64,000 nucleotides of DNA from Lunularia cruciata (Eukaryota > Streptophyta > Marchantiopsida > Lunulariales > Lunulariaceae): NCBI GenBank assembly GCA_948567375.1, contig OX419761.1, positions 45,076,501 through 45,140,500 on the forward strand, in the 5' to 3' direction. A model generated the notes under the pieces. The model was not told where the DNA came from. It did no database searches and saw nothing but the letters and a program-made list of their open reading frames with translations. Below, piece by piece: positions 44,901 to 56,598 of this stretch. A program made the translations under genes and the position numbers. Numbering within the stretch: the first letter of the stretch is position 1; each line of letters begins with the position of its first letter.

Positions 44901-45800
44901 ATAATATTAGTCTTTTTACCGGTCCGAGATTTTGCGTGATATGTTTGTTGTACTGAAATCTTCTCTCATTTTGTCTGATATGTTTTATACGACTCCCTCT
45001 CTAAACTGTACCTGAACCAAAACAGAAACGAGGTTAACGGTGGTACTCTCCTTCTTGCTGTCTCCGACTAGTGCTCCGACTTGCCGTCAAACCAAGAGAA
45101 TGAGTAGAGACGTTTTATTAAGGTTTTTATAATATGCAACTTTACACCTCAATCCATTATAAAATGGAGGTAAATAATGGATATATATATGAAGGTATTG
45201 AGCGGTTTTTATATGAATTTATCTACTTTATGGTGTTCTACGCGGTCGCCCCTTCCCCTTTATGGTCTTTGCTTTTTTGATCCACGTTTAAATTAATGCC
45301 TTGATAGAATTACTATATATATTAATTTAAAATTTAATTTATAATATAATAATTTCATATAAAATATATTTGATAATTCTAAATTTTTAACTATATACAT
45401 TTTGATCTATGTACTTTATCACATTAAATAATCCAATCATAAAAAGTAGTGTGGATTAACATTTAATTTACAAATCAAAATATAATATCAAATGATCAAA
45501 ATTTTAAAATGAAATATTTATATTGTGAAATTTTATATGTAGAAATTAAAGAATATTTTGCTAATTGTGAACTTGATTGATATTGGTTATCTGCAGTTAA
45601 AGTCCGAATTGAGGAAATTGTGCTAGAGTAACCTTAAGAGACATCATTGTTAGCCGAGCTCTATGGCTGGCATGTCAATAGGGTGTTTCAAATATAGCAT
45701 TTAAGGGTACCCCTATGATTCCATAAAGTTTCTACAGGTAACCCATAAGTTTTCACAGGTAACCGTATAACTTTTATGGATAATAAACCCAAGCATGTAA
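41916..45800. other. Second gene-poor island, no confirmed gene
   Basis: 42.0-43.9 kb is less AT-rich and free of the transposon families seen elsewhere, so it may be host sequence. Open frames at 42643-42906 (minus, 87 codons) and 43512-43697 (plus) have no domain I recognise. No splice chain could be built. 44.0-45.8 kb becomes very AT-rich (45.29-45.56 kb almost entirely A/T) with no feature. Confidence 0.35.
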
Positions 45801-46019
45801 AGGTTCTTTACAAAGATCCAGAGCAATAGCTGTAGAAGTTATACGGGGATGACATGTTTCCAACATGTATCCATTGGAGTTGGTTTGCATGGCCAGCAAA
45901 GATGTGGTTTGGTTGGCTGCACTTAGTTTGCATGGCAGCTATGGTTTGCACTATTTCTAAGCTTTGTTTGCATAGCTTGGGAAATGGAGCTTGGGTTTTG
46001 TGTGAGATGTTTAATATTG

Positions 46020-46940
46020 AAATATTTGGTGATATGTTTGCAGATAGTAATGTGTATGGAGTTTGCATGCACTTGGGAGAGGGACACTTATAGAGGGTTA
46101 GTCCATGGTAGAGATTCTTTTCTCACCCCATCTCATTAGTAGAGCATTTTGTTTGCCACTAGGTACTACTAAGAAGAGGAAGACAATTCTATAGAGCATG
46201 GTGAAAGATTGGTTTCTTGTGAGAGATAGGACAACTAGGAGATATCTAGGTAGGAAGTGTGCATATCCCGCACTTAGACCATTTTTCCAGCCCGTGTGTT
46301 CACTACTTAGTCTTGCATGGCAATCAAGAGTTGTGCATGGGAACATCATTCTCATAGTGAAGAGTAAGATGGTATGGTCTACTCTAGTGGACTATGATTG
46401 GACCAAGCTTATGTTGTTGGCTATTGAGGCAAAGCTTGTTTTAGTCCAAAGGCAACTTGGACACCTAGATGGTAGATGTTTTTGTGTGACCCATGTGGGA
46501 AAAATTCTCACACATTTATTCATGGAGAGTGAATTTCACAAGGAAGATGAGATTGTATATAGCATTGGACGTGCAAAGGAGAAAGTTTATATTCACAAGA
46601 GGACAAACAAGGGAGAGCTTGCATATGGTGAGTAGTCAGGTAAGTGAGACTTTAGTTTTAGTTTAGTGCACCTTTGAGTATAGGTTAGCTAGCCTATGCA
46701 CATGTTTGTGTATTTTTGAGATTTATATACATTGTTTTGTTATTGCAAACTCATGGATAACACTTTGTGGTTAGCATGGTATTCTTTGTTGGATTGATAT
46801 GGTTTAAAAATTTGTGTACAAGTGCATCTCATGATGTTAGACCATCCAATCCCCATGAACACCTTGATGATAACACTCCTCATGATCCTCCTCATGCATC
46901 TCAAAGTGTTGATGTACCAAAACCTTATACCCATAAGCAC
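46020..46940 (+). pseudogene. X : second copy of the unrecognised X' family, 5' part
   Basis: Reads MEFACTWERDTYRGLVHGR near 46060. After a frameshift comes DWFLVRDRTTRRYLGRKC within a 145-codon open stretch (46198-46635) that also holds CFCVTHVGKILTHLF and EDEIVYSIG. This aligns block by block with X' (minus, 9.8-11.2 kb). A CAG|GTAAGT at about 46638 could be a splice donor. The frame then reads SNPHEHLDDNTPHDPPH and VDVPKPYTHKH up to 46940, where chromovirus D is inserted. It resumes at 58283. Confidence 0.6.
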
Positions 46941-47342
46941 TATAATAATATGGAGTTTAGCGACAAAGTTAGTCGGGCTTACGAAGTAGCACATAAGACA
47001 AAGTAGCCTAGAATATTCCAAAAGTATCTAGGAAGCTTAGCTTGCACCTCAAGTAAGTAGCTTCTAGAAGGAAGCTTCTAAAAGCTTCCAACTAGCTTAG
47101 CTTGCACGCCAAGTAGGCGACTTCTAGAAGGAAGCTTCTTGAGAAACTTCCTAGTTAACTTGGCTTGCACTCTAAGAAAGTGGCTTGAGGAAGTTTCTTG
47201 AGAAGATTTTCAAGGGCCTTGTATGCTACCTATAAATACCAAAGCCAAAGCTCATGCTAGGCATTCGGAGTTTTCCCTCATTCAAGTGTCCCAATGTGAG
47301 TTTCCATTCTCCTATTTCTCTCCTTGGATTTGGTCTTTTACA
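46941..47342 (+). repeat. 5' LTR of chromovirus D with primer-binding site
   Basis: Starts TATAATAATATGGAG (two transitions from TGTAACAATATGGAG) and ends TTTTACA. TGGTATTAGAGC at 47344-47355 is the initiator-Met tRNA binding site with one transition. TATA box near 47231. About 25 bp of the GAAGCTTC-rich region present in the 3' LTR is missing here. Confidence 0.9.
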
Positions 47343-47611
47343 TTGGTATTAGAGCAGGAATGGGATGGATGGAATTTATGGACCACCAAATCCACTTCCA
47401 CCAAACCATTGGGATTTCCGCTTCCAAATACTACCCAAGCATTGTTTCACACAGTTCATCACCTTGCACTTTGGACAATTTCTTTTGCATATGATCACCC
47501 TATCTGAGGAACCCTTGGTGCTTCCGGTTGTAACTTATGGAGAACGGTGGACGTGTTGTTTCTATGTGTTAATAAATTAGATAGATTGGGAGTGGTGTGA
47601 TAGAGGAGCAA

Positions 47612-48519
47612 CCATGGCGGCAATACCTGACATTATCCTTGCTATGCAACAACAAATCGAGCACCTTACTCGATTGTTGGATGAACAAAATCTTTGATGA
47701 CTAGAGCAAGTGGAGAGAGTACCAATTTGAGAAGGAGAAGATCGGATCAGATTCCCTAAACCCAAGGTATTTGAAGGTAAGAATATCCCGGGTGCAGTGG
47801 AGAATTTTGTGTTTGATTGTGAATGTTATTTTGAAGCTACCAATCTACAAGACGAGCAAAAACAGATTCTCTTGGCTTCTAGCCAATTGGATGGAGTAGC
47901 AAAGCTATGGTGGAGATTCCAAGTGAAGCGAGCCGAACGACAAATGGTTACACCAATCTTGACATGGGCAGAATTCAAGAGCGCAATAATTAGTCAGTTC
48001 CAAACTATAAATGCCACACAAGCTGCACGAGATAAGTTGGCAGAGTTGAAACAAATTAGTTCTGTAAGAAGTTACATCACGTAGTTCCAAAACACCATCA
48101 TGCAAATTCTAGATATATTGGAAGGTGAAGCTTTGGATCAATTTGTGAGGGGCTTGAAGGCGAGAACCAAATTAGAGGTAACCATGCGAGAGCCACAACA
48201 CTTGGAGAAAGCCATGTGGTTGGCCGAATATTTTGATTCCTTGATGGCAACAACTTGGCCCCGACCTCAACCTCCACAAAGCCTACCAATACACTACACA
48301 CAAGTGGAGGAGCCAGCACCAATGGAGATTGATGCAATTCAACAAAGACTACTTGGCAAAGCAAATAGGGAGAAATTGCGTCAAAATGGTGGTTGTTTTT
48401 ATTGTTGCCTGTTGGGGCATCGCATTACTAAATGTCCACTCAAGAATGGATGACCTCAACAAGTTGCCCAAGTGGAGGTTGTGGAGCAGAATGATAAGGG
48501 AAACGAGAAATCTCAATAG
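47612..48519 (+). pseudogene. Chromovirus D gag
   Basis: ATG at 47612 (MAAIPDIILAMQQQIEHL). An indel and stops follow in the N-terminal linker. The retrotransposon gag core runs from 47797 (ENFVFDCECYFEATNLQDEQK, ASSQLDGVAKLWWRF) to about 48300. The CCHC knuckle C-FY-C-CLLG-H-RITK-C lies at about 48393-48440 with all four ligands. The zero frame ends at the TAG at 48517-48519, inside the stem of the frameshift signal. One earlier TGA at 48451 comes from CGA. Confidence 0.85.
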
Positions 48520-48543
48520 GAGAATTTGAGCCGTCTATTGGGA
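48498..48543 (+). promoter_or_regulatory. Gag-pol -1 frameshift signal of D
   Basis: Heptamer GGGAAAC at 48498-48504, phased G GGA AAC in the gag frame. A 6-nt spacer follows, then stem arms TCTCAATAGG (48511-48520) and TCTATTGGGA (48534-48543) with two G-U pairs around a 13-nt loop. The -1 frame is open from here into protease. Confidence 0.65.
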
Positions 48544-50966
48544 GCTTGATAAGTTCCAATGGGATTGAAGGCTTGACCTATGCAAGTTTGCTTCACTTGC
48601 AAGGTATGATATCTAATCAGGGTTATAGGATTTTGGTTGATTTTGGAAGTTCAGAGAATTGCATGTCTATGCAAGTAGCAAAGGAATTGGGTATTCCTAT
48701 CAAGCCAATGATTGGAATTAGTTTGATGATGGCGGATGGTAGAAAGGGTTCTACATTCTGCACCTCGCATCTTGTTACCTTCAAGATTGGGAAGGAGTAT
48801 TTGGAGTGTATGAGGTTTGTAGTGGCACCTCTACACTATGATATCATTCTGGGTCTACTTTGGCTTGAACGTCACAAGGTTCAATTTGATTGGACCCGAT
48901 GCCAAATTCAAGTACAACATCAAGGTAGGAATTTCCGATTAGGTTGTCTGGCACCTCTGAGTAAGACACCTAAGAATAGTCAGTCCCAAGATGGGAAGTT
49001 TGTCGAGAAGGTAGCCATAGAGAGAACCTTGAAGGAAGTGGAGTCCAAAGATGGGAAGTTTGCCAATAAGGCAACCATGGAGCAGGCTTGGAAGAGAGAT
49101 GAGTCCCTAGAAGGGAATTTTGTTAGTAAAGCAACCATAGAGCAAGAGGAATATAAGTTTGTATCTGCGGTGTGGATCAAGCCGATTGCACAAGACCAAT
49201 ATGTGGATGACCGAGAGCCTCATCAAGTAATGGTTGATAGTTAAGGAGTTTGCGGACGTGTTTCCAGATGATCTGCTAAAGGGATTACCCTCCAATTGAG
49301 GTATGCCCTTCAAGATCGAGTTATTGTCAGGGAGTACTCTAGTGAGTAGACTAATCTATCGGCTCTCACCAAAGGAGTTGGAAGAGTTGCAAACAACACT
49401 TATAGAGTTGTTGGATAAGGACTTCATACAACATAGTACCTCTCCTTGGAAAGCACCGGTACTATTTGTTCCAAAGAAGGATGGAGGACTTCATTTCTGT
49501 ATTGATTATTGTGGGCTCAATAAGCAAACCGTGAAGAATGCATATCCCTTGCCTCAGATCGATGACTTGCTTGATCAACTAAGTGGAGCATGTTACTTTT
49601 CCAAGTTGGATCTTTGTAGAGGCTATTGGCAAATTCTGATTGATAGAGAGGATGCACAAATGATTACCTTTCACACAAGGTATGTGCACTTTGAGTGGAG
49701 AGTTTTACCTTTTGGACTCACTAATGCTCCGACAGTCTGCATAGATCAGATGCATTGGGTGTTGGATGGACTATTGGATTGATCAGTGGTGGTGTTCTTG
49801 GATGATATCTTAATCTATAGCAAGACAGAGGCAGAACACGTGAATCATGTGCGAGAAGTCCTAAGACGACTACGACAATGGAAATTTTATTGCAAGAAGT
49901 CAAAGTGTGCCTTTTGGCAAAAGGAGGTTACCTTCTTGGGTCATAAGATCTCCTCAGAGGGGATCAAGATGGAAGAAGAGAAGATCAAGGCCATTGCTGA
50001 TTGGCCTACCCCGAAGGATGTTATAGAAGTACAGGCATTCAATGGATTGGCCAGTTTTTACCGGCGGTTCATCCACTATTATGCTCATGTGGTTGCACCA
50101 TTGACTGACCTCTTGGGAAAGAACTTGAGCTTCCAGTAGAACACCAAGCATGAAGAAGCATTCTAGAAGTTGAAACATATGGTGTCTTCAAGACCCGTTC
50201 TTCAACCATATGATCCTCAACTACCTTGTGTGGTTGATTTTGATGCTTCTAACTTTGCAATTGGAGCTGTGTTGCAACATGAAATCCCAGATGGACTACA
50301 TCCCATTGCCTTTGTGTCTCGCCGACTAAATACAACTAAAAGAAATTACTTTGCCCAAGATCGGGAACAACTTGCAATGGTATATGCTACCAAGGTATGG
50401 AGGCATTATCTCTTGGGGAGACAAGTGATCATGCAAACTGATCACAAGCCATTGTTGCAGACCTTACACTTGGAGCACATGAAGAGTTTACATCATCGAT
50501 GGGAAGAGAGCTCCAATTGTTCAACATCAAACTTGAGTACAAACCAGGTCCGTTTCATGTCATCCCTGATGCTGTATCACGATGACCTGATTTGAAGTCC
50601 CTTCCTCTCATCGCGGCAGCAATTACGACGGTGTCAATTGACTCCAAGATCCATAACGAGTTTTGGTTAGCTCTACAACAAGATCCCTTCTTCCAAATGG
50701 TACATTGTCGTCTAACAACATATGACAAGGATTACAACACCTTCTCCCTCAAGGAAGGCCTTCTATTCCATGCGGACCGGATCTATGTTCCAGCCAAAGG
50801 TGATCTTTGACTTGTGTGCCTTCAAATAGCCCATGATTTACCCATTGCTAGTCACATGGGTGTGGACAAGACCTTGGGTACCCTCCAACGTCAATGGTGG
50901 TGGTCCAACATGACACAAGATGTTTGAGAACTTGTCCGATTGTGTGAGACTTGCCAACATAACAAG
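48520..50966 (+). pseudogene. Chromovirus D pol up to the E insertion
   Basis: Protease [11 protein letters not shown] (DSG reduced to DFG) near 48640; lysine/glutamate-rich linker 48990-49200; RT from 49303 ([39 protein letters not shown]) with the FLDD box at about 49795-49806 in [12 protein letters not shown]. Connection block at 49960-50130; RNase H from 50225 (VDFDASNFAIGAVL, EQLAMVYATKVW, TDHKPLLQTL). Integrase zinc domain at 50830-50966 ends at KAS, where E begins. About ten stops and a few shifts. Confidence 0.9.
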
Positions 50967-50971
50967 GCCAG

Positions 50972-51394
50972 TGTAACAATATGGAGTTTAACGACAAAGT
51001 TAGTCAGGCTTACGAAGTAGAAAATAAGACAAAATAGCCTAGAATATTCTAGAAGCATCTAAGAAGCTTCTTGGGAAGCTTCCCAACTAGTTAACTTGAG
51101 CCCTAAGCAGGTAGCTTCTAGAAGGAAGCTCCTAGAAGCTTCTAACTAGCTTAGCTTGCACGCCAAGTAGGCGGCTTCTAGAAGGAAGCTTCTTGAGAAG
51201 CTTCCTAGTTAACTTGACTTGCACTCCAAGAAAGCGGCTCAAGGAAGCTTCTTGAGAAACTTCAAGGGTCTTGTATGCTACCTATAAATACCAAGGCCGA
51301 AGCTCATGCTAGGCATTCGGAGTTTTCCTTCATTCAAGTGTCCCAATGTGAGTTTCCATTCTCCTATTTCTCTCCTTGGATTTGGTCTTTTACA
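50972..51394 (+). repeat. 5' LTR of chromovirus E with primer-binding site
   Basis: Starts TGTAACAATATGGAG and ends TTTTACA. TGGTATCAGAGC at 51396-51407 is an exact initiator-Met tRNA primer-binding site. TATA box TATAAAT at 51283-51289. The region upstream of the TATA is packed with GAAGCTTC palindromes. Confidence 0.95.
51041..51251 (+). promoter_or_regulatory. Heat-shock-element array in 5' LTR of E
   Basis: AGAATATTCTAGAAG at 51041-51055 is a perfect three-unit nGAAnnTTCnnGAAn element. GAAGCTTC (GAAnnTTC) follows at 51063, 51075, 51135, 51185, 51197 and 51244, all upstream of the TATA box at 51283. Such sites bind heat-shock factors. The plant copia element ONSEN is activated this way. 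Confidence 0.65.
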
Positions 51395-51665
51395 TTGGTA
51401 TCAGAGCAGGAATGGGATGGATGAAATTTATGGACCACCAAATCCACTTCCGCCAAACCATTGGGACTTTCATCTCCAAATATTACCAAAGCATCATTTC
51501 ACACAATTCATCACCTCACGCTTTGGGTAGGATTTTCTACATATGATCATCGTGTCAAAGGAACCCTTGATACTTCCAGTTGTAACTTATGGAGAACAAT
51601 GGACGTGTTGTATCTATGTGTTAATCAACACGATAAATTGAGGGTAGTGGAATAGAGTAGTAGCG

Positions 51666-52565
51666 ATGGCGGCAATACCGGATGTTATCCTTGCAATGTA
51701 ACAACAAATCAAGTATCTTACTCGATTGTTGGATGAACAAGACCAGCAACGATGAGAACAGATAGATAGAGCGCCAGTTCAAGATGGAGAAGACTGCATT
51801 TGATTTCTGAAACCCAAGGTGTTTGAAGGCAAGAATCTTCCAAGCACAGTGGAGAATTTTTTGTTTGATTGCGAATGTTACTTTGAAGCCACCAATCTTC
51901 AAGACGAGCGGAAAAAAATTCTCTTGGCTTCTAGCCAATTGGATGGCGTGGCAAAAATTTGGTGGCGATTCCGAGTAGAAAGAGCTAAACGACAAATTGT
52001 TACACCGATTTTGACATGGGCAGAATTCAAGGATGCAATACTTGGTCGATTTCAGACTATAAATGCCACCCGAGCCACACGAGATAAATTGGCGGAGTTG
52101 AGGCAGATTGGCTCAGTGAGAAGCTACATCACACAATTTTAGAACATCATCATGCAAATTCCAGATATCCAAGAAGGTGAAGTTCTGGATTGATTTGTGC
52201 GAGGATTGAAGTCACGAACCAAATTGGAGGTGACCATGCGAGAGCCATAGAACGTAGAAGAAGCCATGCAATTGGCCAAGCGTTTTGATTCCTTGGTTGC
52301 GACAACTTGGTCTTGACCTCGACCTACACAAAACCTACCAGTACCACGAGTGGAAGAACCAGTACCAATGGAGATTGATGCTATCCAACGAAGACCACTT
52401 GGCACAGTAGATAGAGAAAGATTATGAAAAAATGGAGGTTGCTTTTATTATCGCCAAGTTGGACATCGCATTGCTGAATGTCCACTTAGGAATGGGCGAC
52501 CTCGACAAGTTGCCCAGATGGAGTTTGTGGAACAGAATGATCAGGGAAACAAAGAATCCCAGTAG
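51666..52565 (+). pseudogene. Chromovirus E gag
   Basis: ATG at 51666 in the family context MAAIPDVILAM. Premature stops are at an early TAA and two TGA codons, and near 52140 and 52190. Capsid core at 51820-52140 (FEGKNLPSTVENFLFDCECYF, ASSQLDGVAKIWWRF, ILTWAEFKDAIL). The CCHC knuckle around 52438-52482 has its second cysteine replaced by tyrosine. The zero frame ends at the TAG at 52563-52565. Confidence 0.88.
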
Positions 52566-52589
52566 GAGATTTTGAGCCACCTATTGGGA
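52544..52589 (+). promoter_or_regulatory. Gag-pol -1 frameshift signal of E
   Basis: GGGAAAC at 52544-52550 in the phase G GGA AAC. Spacer AAAGAA. Stem arms TCCCAGTAGG (52557-52566) and CCTATTGGGA (52580-52589) form nine Watson-Crick pairs and one G-U pair around a 13-nt loop. The gag stop TAG lies within the 5' arm. The -1 frame is open through the whole signal into protease. Confidence 0.7.
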
Positions 52590-55500
52590 GCTTGATTAGT
52601 TCCAATGGGATTGAAGGCTCGACCTATGCAAGTTTGCTTCACTTGCAAGGTACGATATCTAATCGGGGTTGTAGAATTTTGGTTGATTCTGGGAGTTCAG
52701 AGAATTGCATGTCTATGCAAGTAGCAAAGGAATTGGGTATTCCTATCAAGCCAATGTTTGGAAGTAGTTTGATGATGGCGGATGGTAGAAAGGGTTCTGC
52801 ATTCCGCACCTCACATCCTGTCACCTTCAAGATTGGGAAGGAGTATTTGGAGTGTATGAGGTTTGTAGTGGCACCTCTACACTATGATATCATTTTGGGT
52901 CTACCTTGGCTTGAACGTCATAAGGTTCAATTCGATTCAACTCGACGACAAATTCAAGTACAACACCAAGGTAGAAATTTCCGATTAGGTTGGCTGGCAC
53001 CTCTGAGTAAGACGCCTAAGAATAGTCAGTCCCAAGATGGGAAGTTTGTCGAGAAGGTAGCCATAGAGAAAATCTGGAAGGGAGATGAGTCCCAAGATGG
53101 GAAGTTTGCCAAGAAGGCAACCATGGAGCAAGCTTGGAAGAGAGATGAGTTCTTAGAAGGGAAGTTTGTTAATGAAGCGGCCATAGAGCAAGCTTTGGAG
53201 GAAGATAAGTCTGTATTTGCGGTGTGGATCAAGCCGATTGCACAAGAACAATCTGAGGAGGACCAAGAGCCTCATCAAACAATGGTTGATTGGATAGTTC
53301 AGGAGTTTGCAGATGTGTTTCTGGATGATTTGCCAAAGGGATTACACTCCGATCGAGGTATGCCCTTCAAGATTGAGTTATTGCCAAGGAGTACTCCAGC
53401 GAGTAGACCAATCTATCGGCTCTCACCAAAGGAGTTGGAGGAGTTGCGAATAACACTTACAGAGTTGTTGGAGAAGGATTCCATACGACATAGTACCTCT
53501 CCTTGGGGAGCACCGGTACTATTTGTTCCAAAGAAGGATGGAGGACTTCGTTTCTGTATTGATTACCGTGGACTCAATAAGCAAACCGTGAAGAATGCAT
53601 ATCCCTTGCCTCAGATTGATGACCTGCTTGATCAACTAAGTGGAGCATGCTACTTTTCCAAGCTGGATCTTTGTAGCGGCTATTGGAAAATTCCTATTAA
53701 AGGAGAGGAGTTGCAAAAGACTACCTTTTGCACAAGGTATGGACATTTCGAGTGGAAAGTTCTACCTTTCGGACTCACTAATGCTCCAGTAGTCTTCATG
53801 GATAAGATGCATCGGGTGTTGGATGGACTATTGGATCGGTCAGTGGTGGTGTTCTTAGATGATATCTTAATCTATAGCAAGACAGAGGTAGAACATGTGA
53901 ATCATGTGCGAGAAGTCCTAAGACGACTACGATAATGGAAATTTTACTACAAGAAGTCAAAGTGTGCTTTTTGGCAGAAAGAGGTTACCTTCTTGGGTCA
54001 TAAGATCTCATTAGAGGGGATCAAGATGGAAGAAGAGAAGATCAAGGCCATTACTGATTGGCCTACCCCAAAGGATGCTACAGAGGTACGAGCATTCAAT
54101 GGATTGGCCAGTTTCTACCAACGGTTCATACACTATTATGCTCATGTGGCTGCACCATTGACTGACCTCTTGGGAAAGAACTCGAGCTTCCAGTGGACCA
54201 CCAAGCATGAAGAAGCATTCCAGAAGTTAAAGCATATGGTGTCTTCAAGACCCATTCTTCAACCATATGATCCTCAACTACCTTGTGTGGTTGATTTTGA
54301 TGCTTCTAACTTTGCAATTGGAGCTGTGTTGCAACAAGAATTTCGAGATGGACTACATCCTATTGCCTTTGTGTCTCGCCGACTAAATACAACTGAAAGA
54401 AATTACTCTACTCGAGATCAGGAACAACTTGCAATGGTATATGATACCAAGGTATGGAGGCATTATCTCTTGGGGAAACAAGTGATCATGCGAACTGATC
54501 ACAAGCCATTGTTGCAGACCTTACACTTGGAGCACATGAAGAGTCGGTATCATCGATAGGAAGAGCAACTCCAATTGTTTGACATCAAACTTGAGTACAA
54601 ACCAGGTCGGTTCCATGTCATCCCTGATGCTCTATCATGATGACCTAATTTGAAGGCTCTTCCTCTCATCACGGTGGCAATTATAACGGTGTCCATTGAC
54701 CCTAAGGTCCATAGTGAGTTTGAATCAGCTCTACAATAAGATCCCTTCTTCCAAATGGTACATGGTCATCTGACAACATGCGACAAGGAGTACAACACCT
54801 TCTCCTTCAAGGAAGGCCTTTTATTCCATGCAGACCAGATCTATGTTCCAGCCAAAGGTGATCTTCGACTTGTACGCCTTCAAGAAGCCCATGATTTACC
54901 AATAGCTGGTCACATGGGAGTGGACAAGACCTTGGGCACCCTCCAACACCAATGGTGGTGGCCCAACATGACACGAGATGTTCAAGACTTTGTACGATCA
55001 TGTGAGAGTTGCCAACGTAACAAGGCCAGCAACCAAAAGCCGAGTGGACTCCTTCAACCACTCGCCATTCTATCCACTCACTAGGAGAATGTGAGCTTGG
55101 ATCTCATCACATCCTTGCCAAAGACAAAACAAGGACACACCGCAATTGTGGTGTTTGTAGATAAGCTTAGTAAGCAAATCCATTTGGCACCAACCTGTGA
55201 TACCGTGGATGCTCCAACCTTAGCGCAAATCTACTTCAACAATGTCTTCAAGCATCATGGGATGCCATGTGTACTCATCTCCGACCGTGATCCTTGATTT
55301 ACCGGGAAGTTTTGGCAAGCACTCTTCCAGATACTCGGCACCAAGCTTGCTTTGTCCACGGCCTATCATCCTCAAACTGATGGGCAAACTGAACGTGCAA
55401 ATCATACATTGGAGGATATGTTGCAGGCCTTTGTCAATGTCCACCATACCAATTGGGATGAATGTCTTGCAATTGTAGAATTTGCCTACAACAATTCCAA

Positions 55501-55909
55501 ACAGGCAAGCACCGGATTTTCTCCCTTCTTTCTCAATTTTGGCCAAGATCCGCTTGTTCTAGATTCTCTTCTTGCTCTCCCTCCCTCTCAGGTTCCTCAT
55601 ACTTCCACATTCTTGACCACTATATCCCAATCTCTCCAACAAGCCAAGTCGCACCTCCTTGTTGCTCAGAATTGCCAAAAACAATATGCGGACCACCATC
55701 GTCGTGATCTCACCTTTGAAGTTGGTGATAAAGTCATGCTATCCTCTAGTAACCTCCCTCTCCCCCTTGATACCCAAGTTCATAAACTTGCCCCTAATTG
55801 GATAGGACCCTTTGATATCACCCACATTGTCTCTCTTGTTGCTTATCGACTTGCCTTGCCTTGCCTTATCACATGCGTAGCCATCCTATCTTTCATGTTT
55901 CCAAGTTGA
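52566..55909 (+). pseudogene. Chromovirus E pol polyprotein
   Basis: One frame with few stops. The longest open piece is 52592-53935 (the TTG at 52592 is not a true start, since pol is entered by frameshift). Protease DSGSS is intact (Asp at 52685). The repeat linker is at 53030-53220. RT motifs run from SPKELEEL to LPFGLTNAP, with FLDD at 53852-53863. Stops at 53933 and 54557. RNase H VDFDASNFAIGAVL (about 54288) and TDHKPL. Integrase zinc HHCC at 54889-55014; core DLITSLP (about 55097), SDRDP (about 55280, followed by a TGA from CGA), NHTLEDML (about 55405). Further stops lie at about 54637, 54737 and 55082. A 5-bp slippage near 55860 breaks the frame before the chromodomain. Confidence 0.92.
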
Positions 55910-55989
55910 AACCCTTTGTTCCTTACCCCTCTTCCTTTTCCTCTTGAGTCCAACCTCCCCCTCTTCCTGTCCCTATCAATGATCATGAG

Positions 55990-56158
55990 GAGTACGAAGT
56001 TGATTGTATCCTTGCGCGTCGTCATACTCAACGAGGCCATTGCCAACATACGGAGTGCAAGGTCCTTTGGAAAGGGTATCCCCTTCATGATGCCACATGG
56101 GAACCTCTTTCCCACCTCCAAAATGCACATACGACCATCAAGGAATTCGAAGCTTCAT
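55990..56158 (+). pseudogene. Chromovirus E chromodomain
   Basis: Frame EYEVDCILARRHTQRG, then ECKVLWKGYPLHDATWEPL, then a terminal helix with AHTTIKEFEA. It has the aromatic cage positions (Tyr, Trp, Trp) of a chromodomain, which binds methylated histone H3. The frame runs on to a TAA that lies in the first bases of the 3' LTR (56197-56199). A purine tract (gcggcggaggaa) precedes the LTR. Confidence 0.85.
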
Positions 56159-56194
56159 TGGCGATGAGGACGTCACCAACTAGCGGCGGAGGAA

Positions 56195-56593
56195 TGTAAC
56201 AATATGGAGTTTAGCGATGAAGTTAGTCAGGCTTATGAAGTAGAAAATAAGACAAAATAGCCTAGAATATTCTAGAAGCATCTAAGAAGCTTCTTGGGAA
56301 GCTTCCCAACTAGTTAACTTGCGCCCTAAGTAGGTAGCTTCTAACTAGCTTAGCTTGCACGCCAAGTAGGCAACTTCTAGAAGGAAGCTTCTTGAGAAGC
56401 TTCCTAGTTAACTTGACTTGCACTCCTAGAAAGCGGCTCAAGGAAGCTTCTTGAGAAGCTTCAAGGGTCTTGTATGCTACCTATAAATACCAAGGCCAAA
56501 GCTCATGCTAGGCATTCGGAGTTTTCCTTCATTCAAGTGTCCCAATGTGAGTTTCCATTCTCCTATTTCTTTCCTCGGATTCGGTCTTTTATA
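56195..56593 (+). repeat. 3' LTR of chromovirus E
   Basis: TGTAACAATATGGAG start, TTTTATA end, followed by the duplication gccag. It keeps AGAATATTCTAGAAG at 56264-56278 and the GAAGCTTC cluster, but lacks 24 bp present in the 5' LTR. Confidence 0.95.
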
Positions 56594-56598
56594 GCCAG

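Larger units (their letters stand above)
50972..56593 (+). mobile_element. Chromovirus E, youngest and best-preserved element
   Basis: LTRs at 50972-51394 and 56195-56593, with exact 5-bp duplication gccag at 50967-50971 and 56594-56598, inside the integrase gene of D. About 5.6 kb. Full gag, protease, RT, RNase H, integrase and chromodomain. Pol stays in one frame for about 3.3 kb with only a handful of stops. The LTRs differ by about a dozen substitutions and one 24-bp deletion in the 3' copy. Confidence 0.95.
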
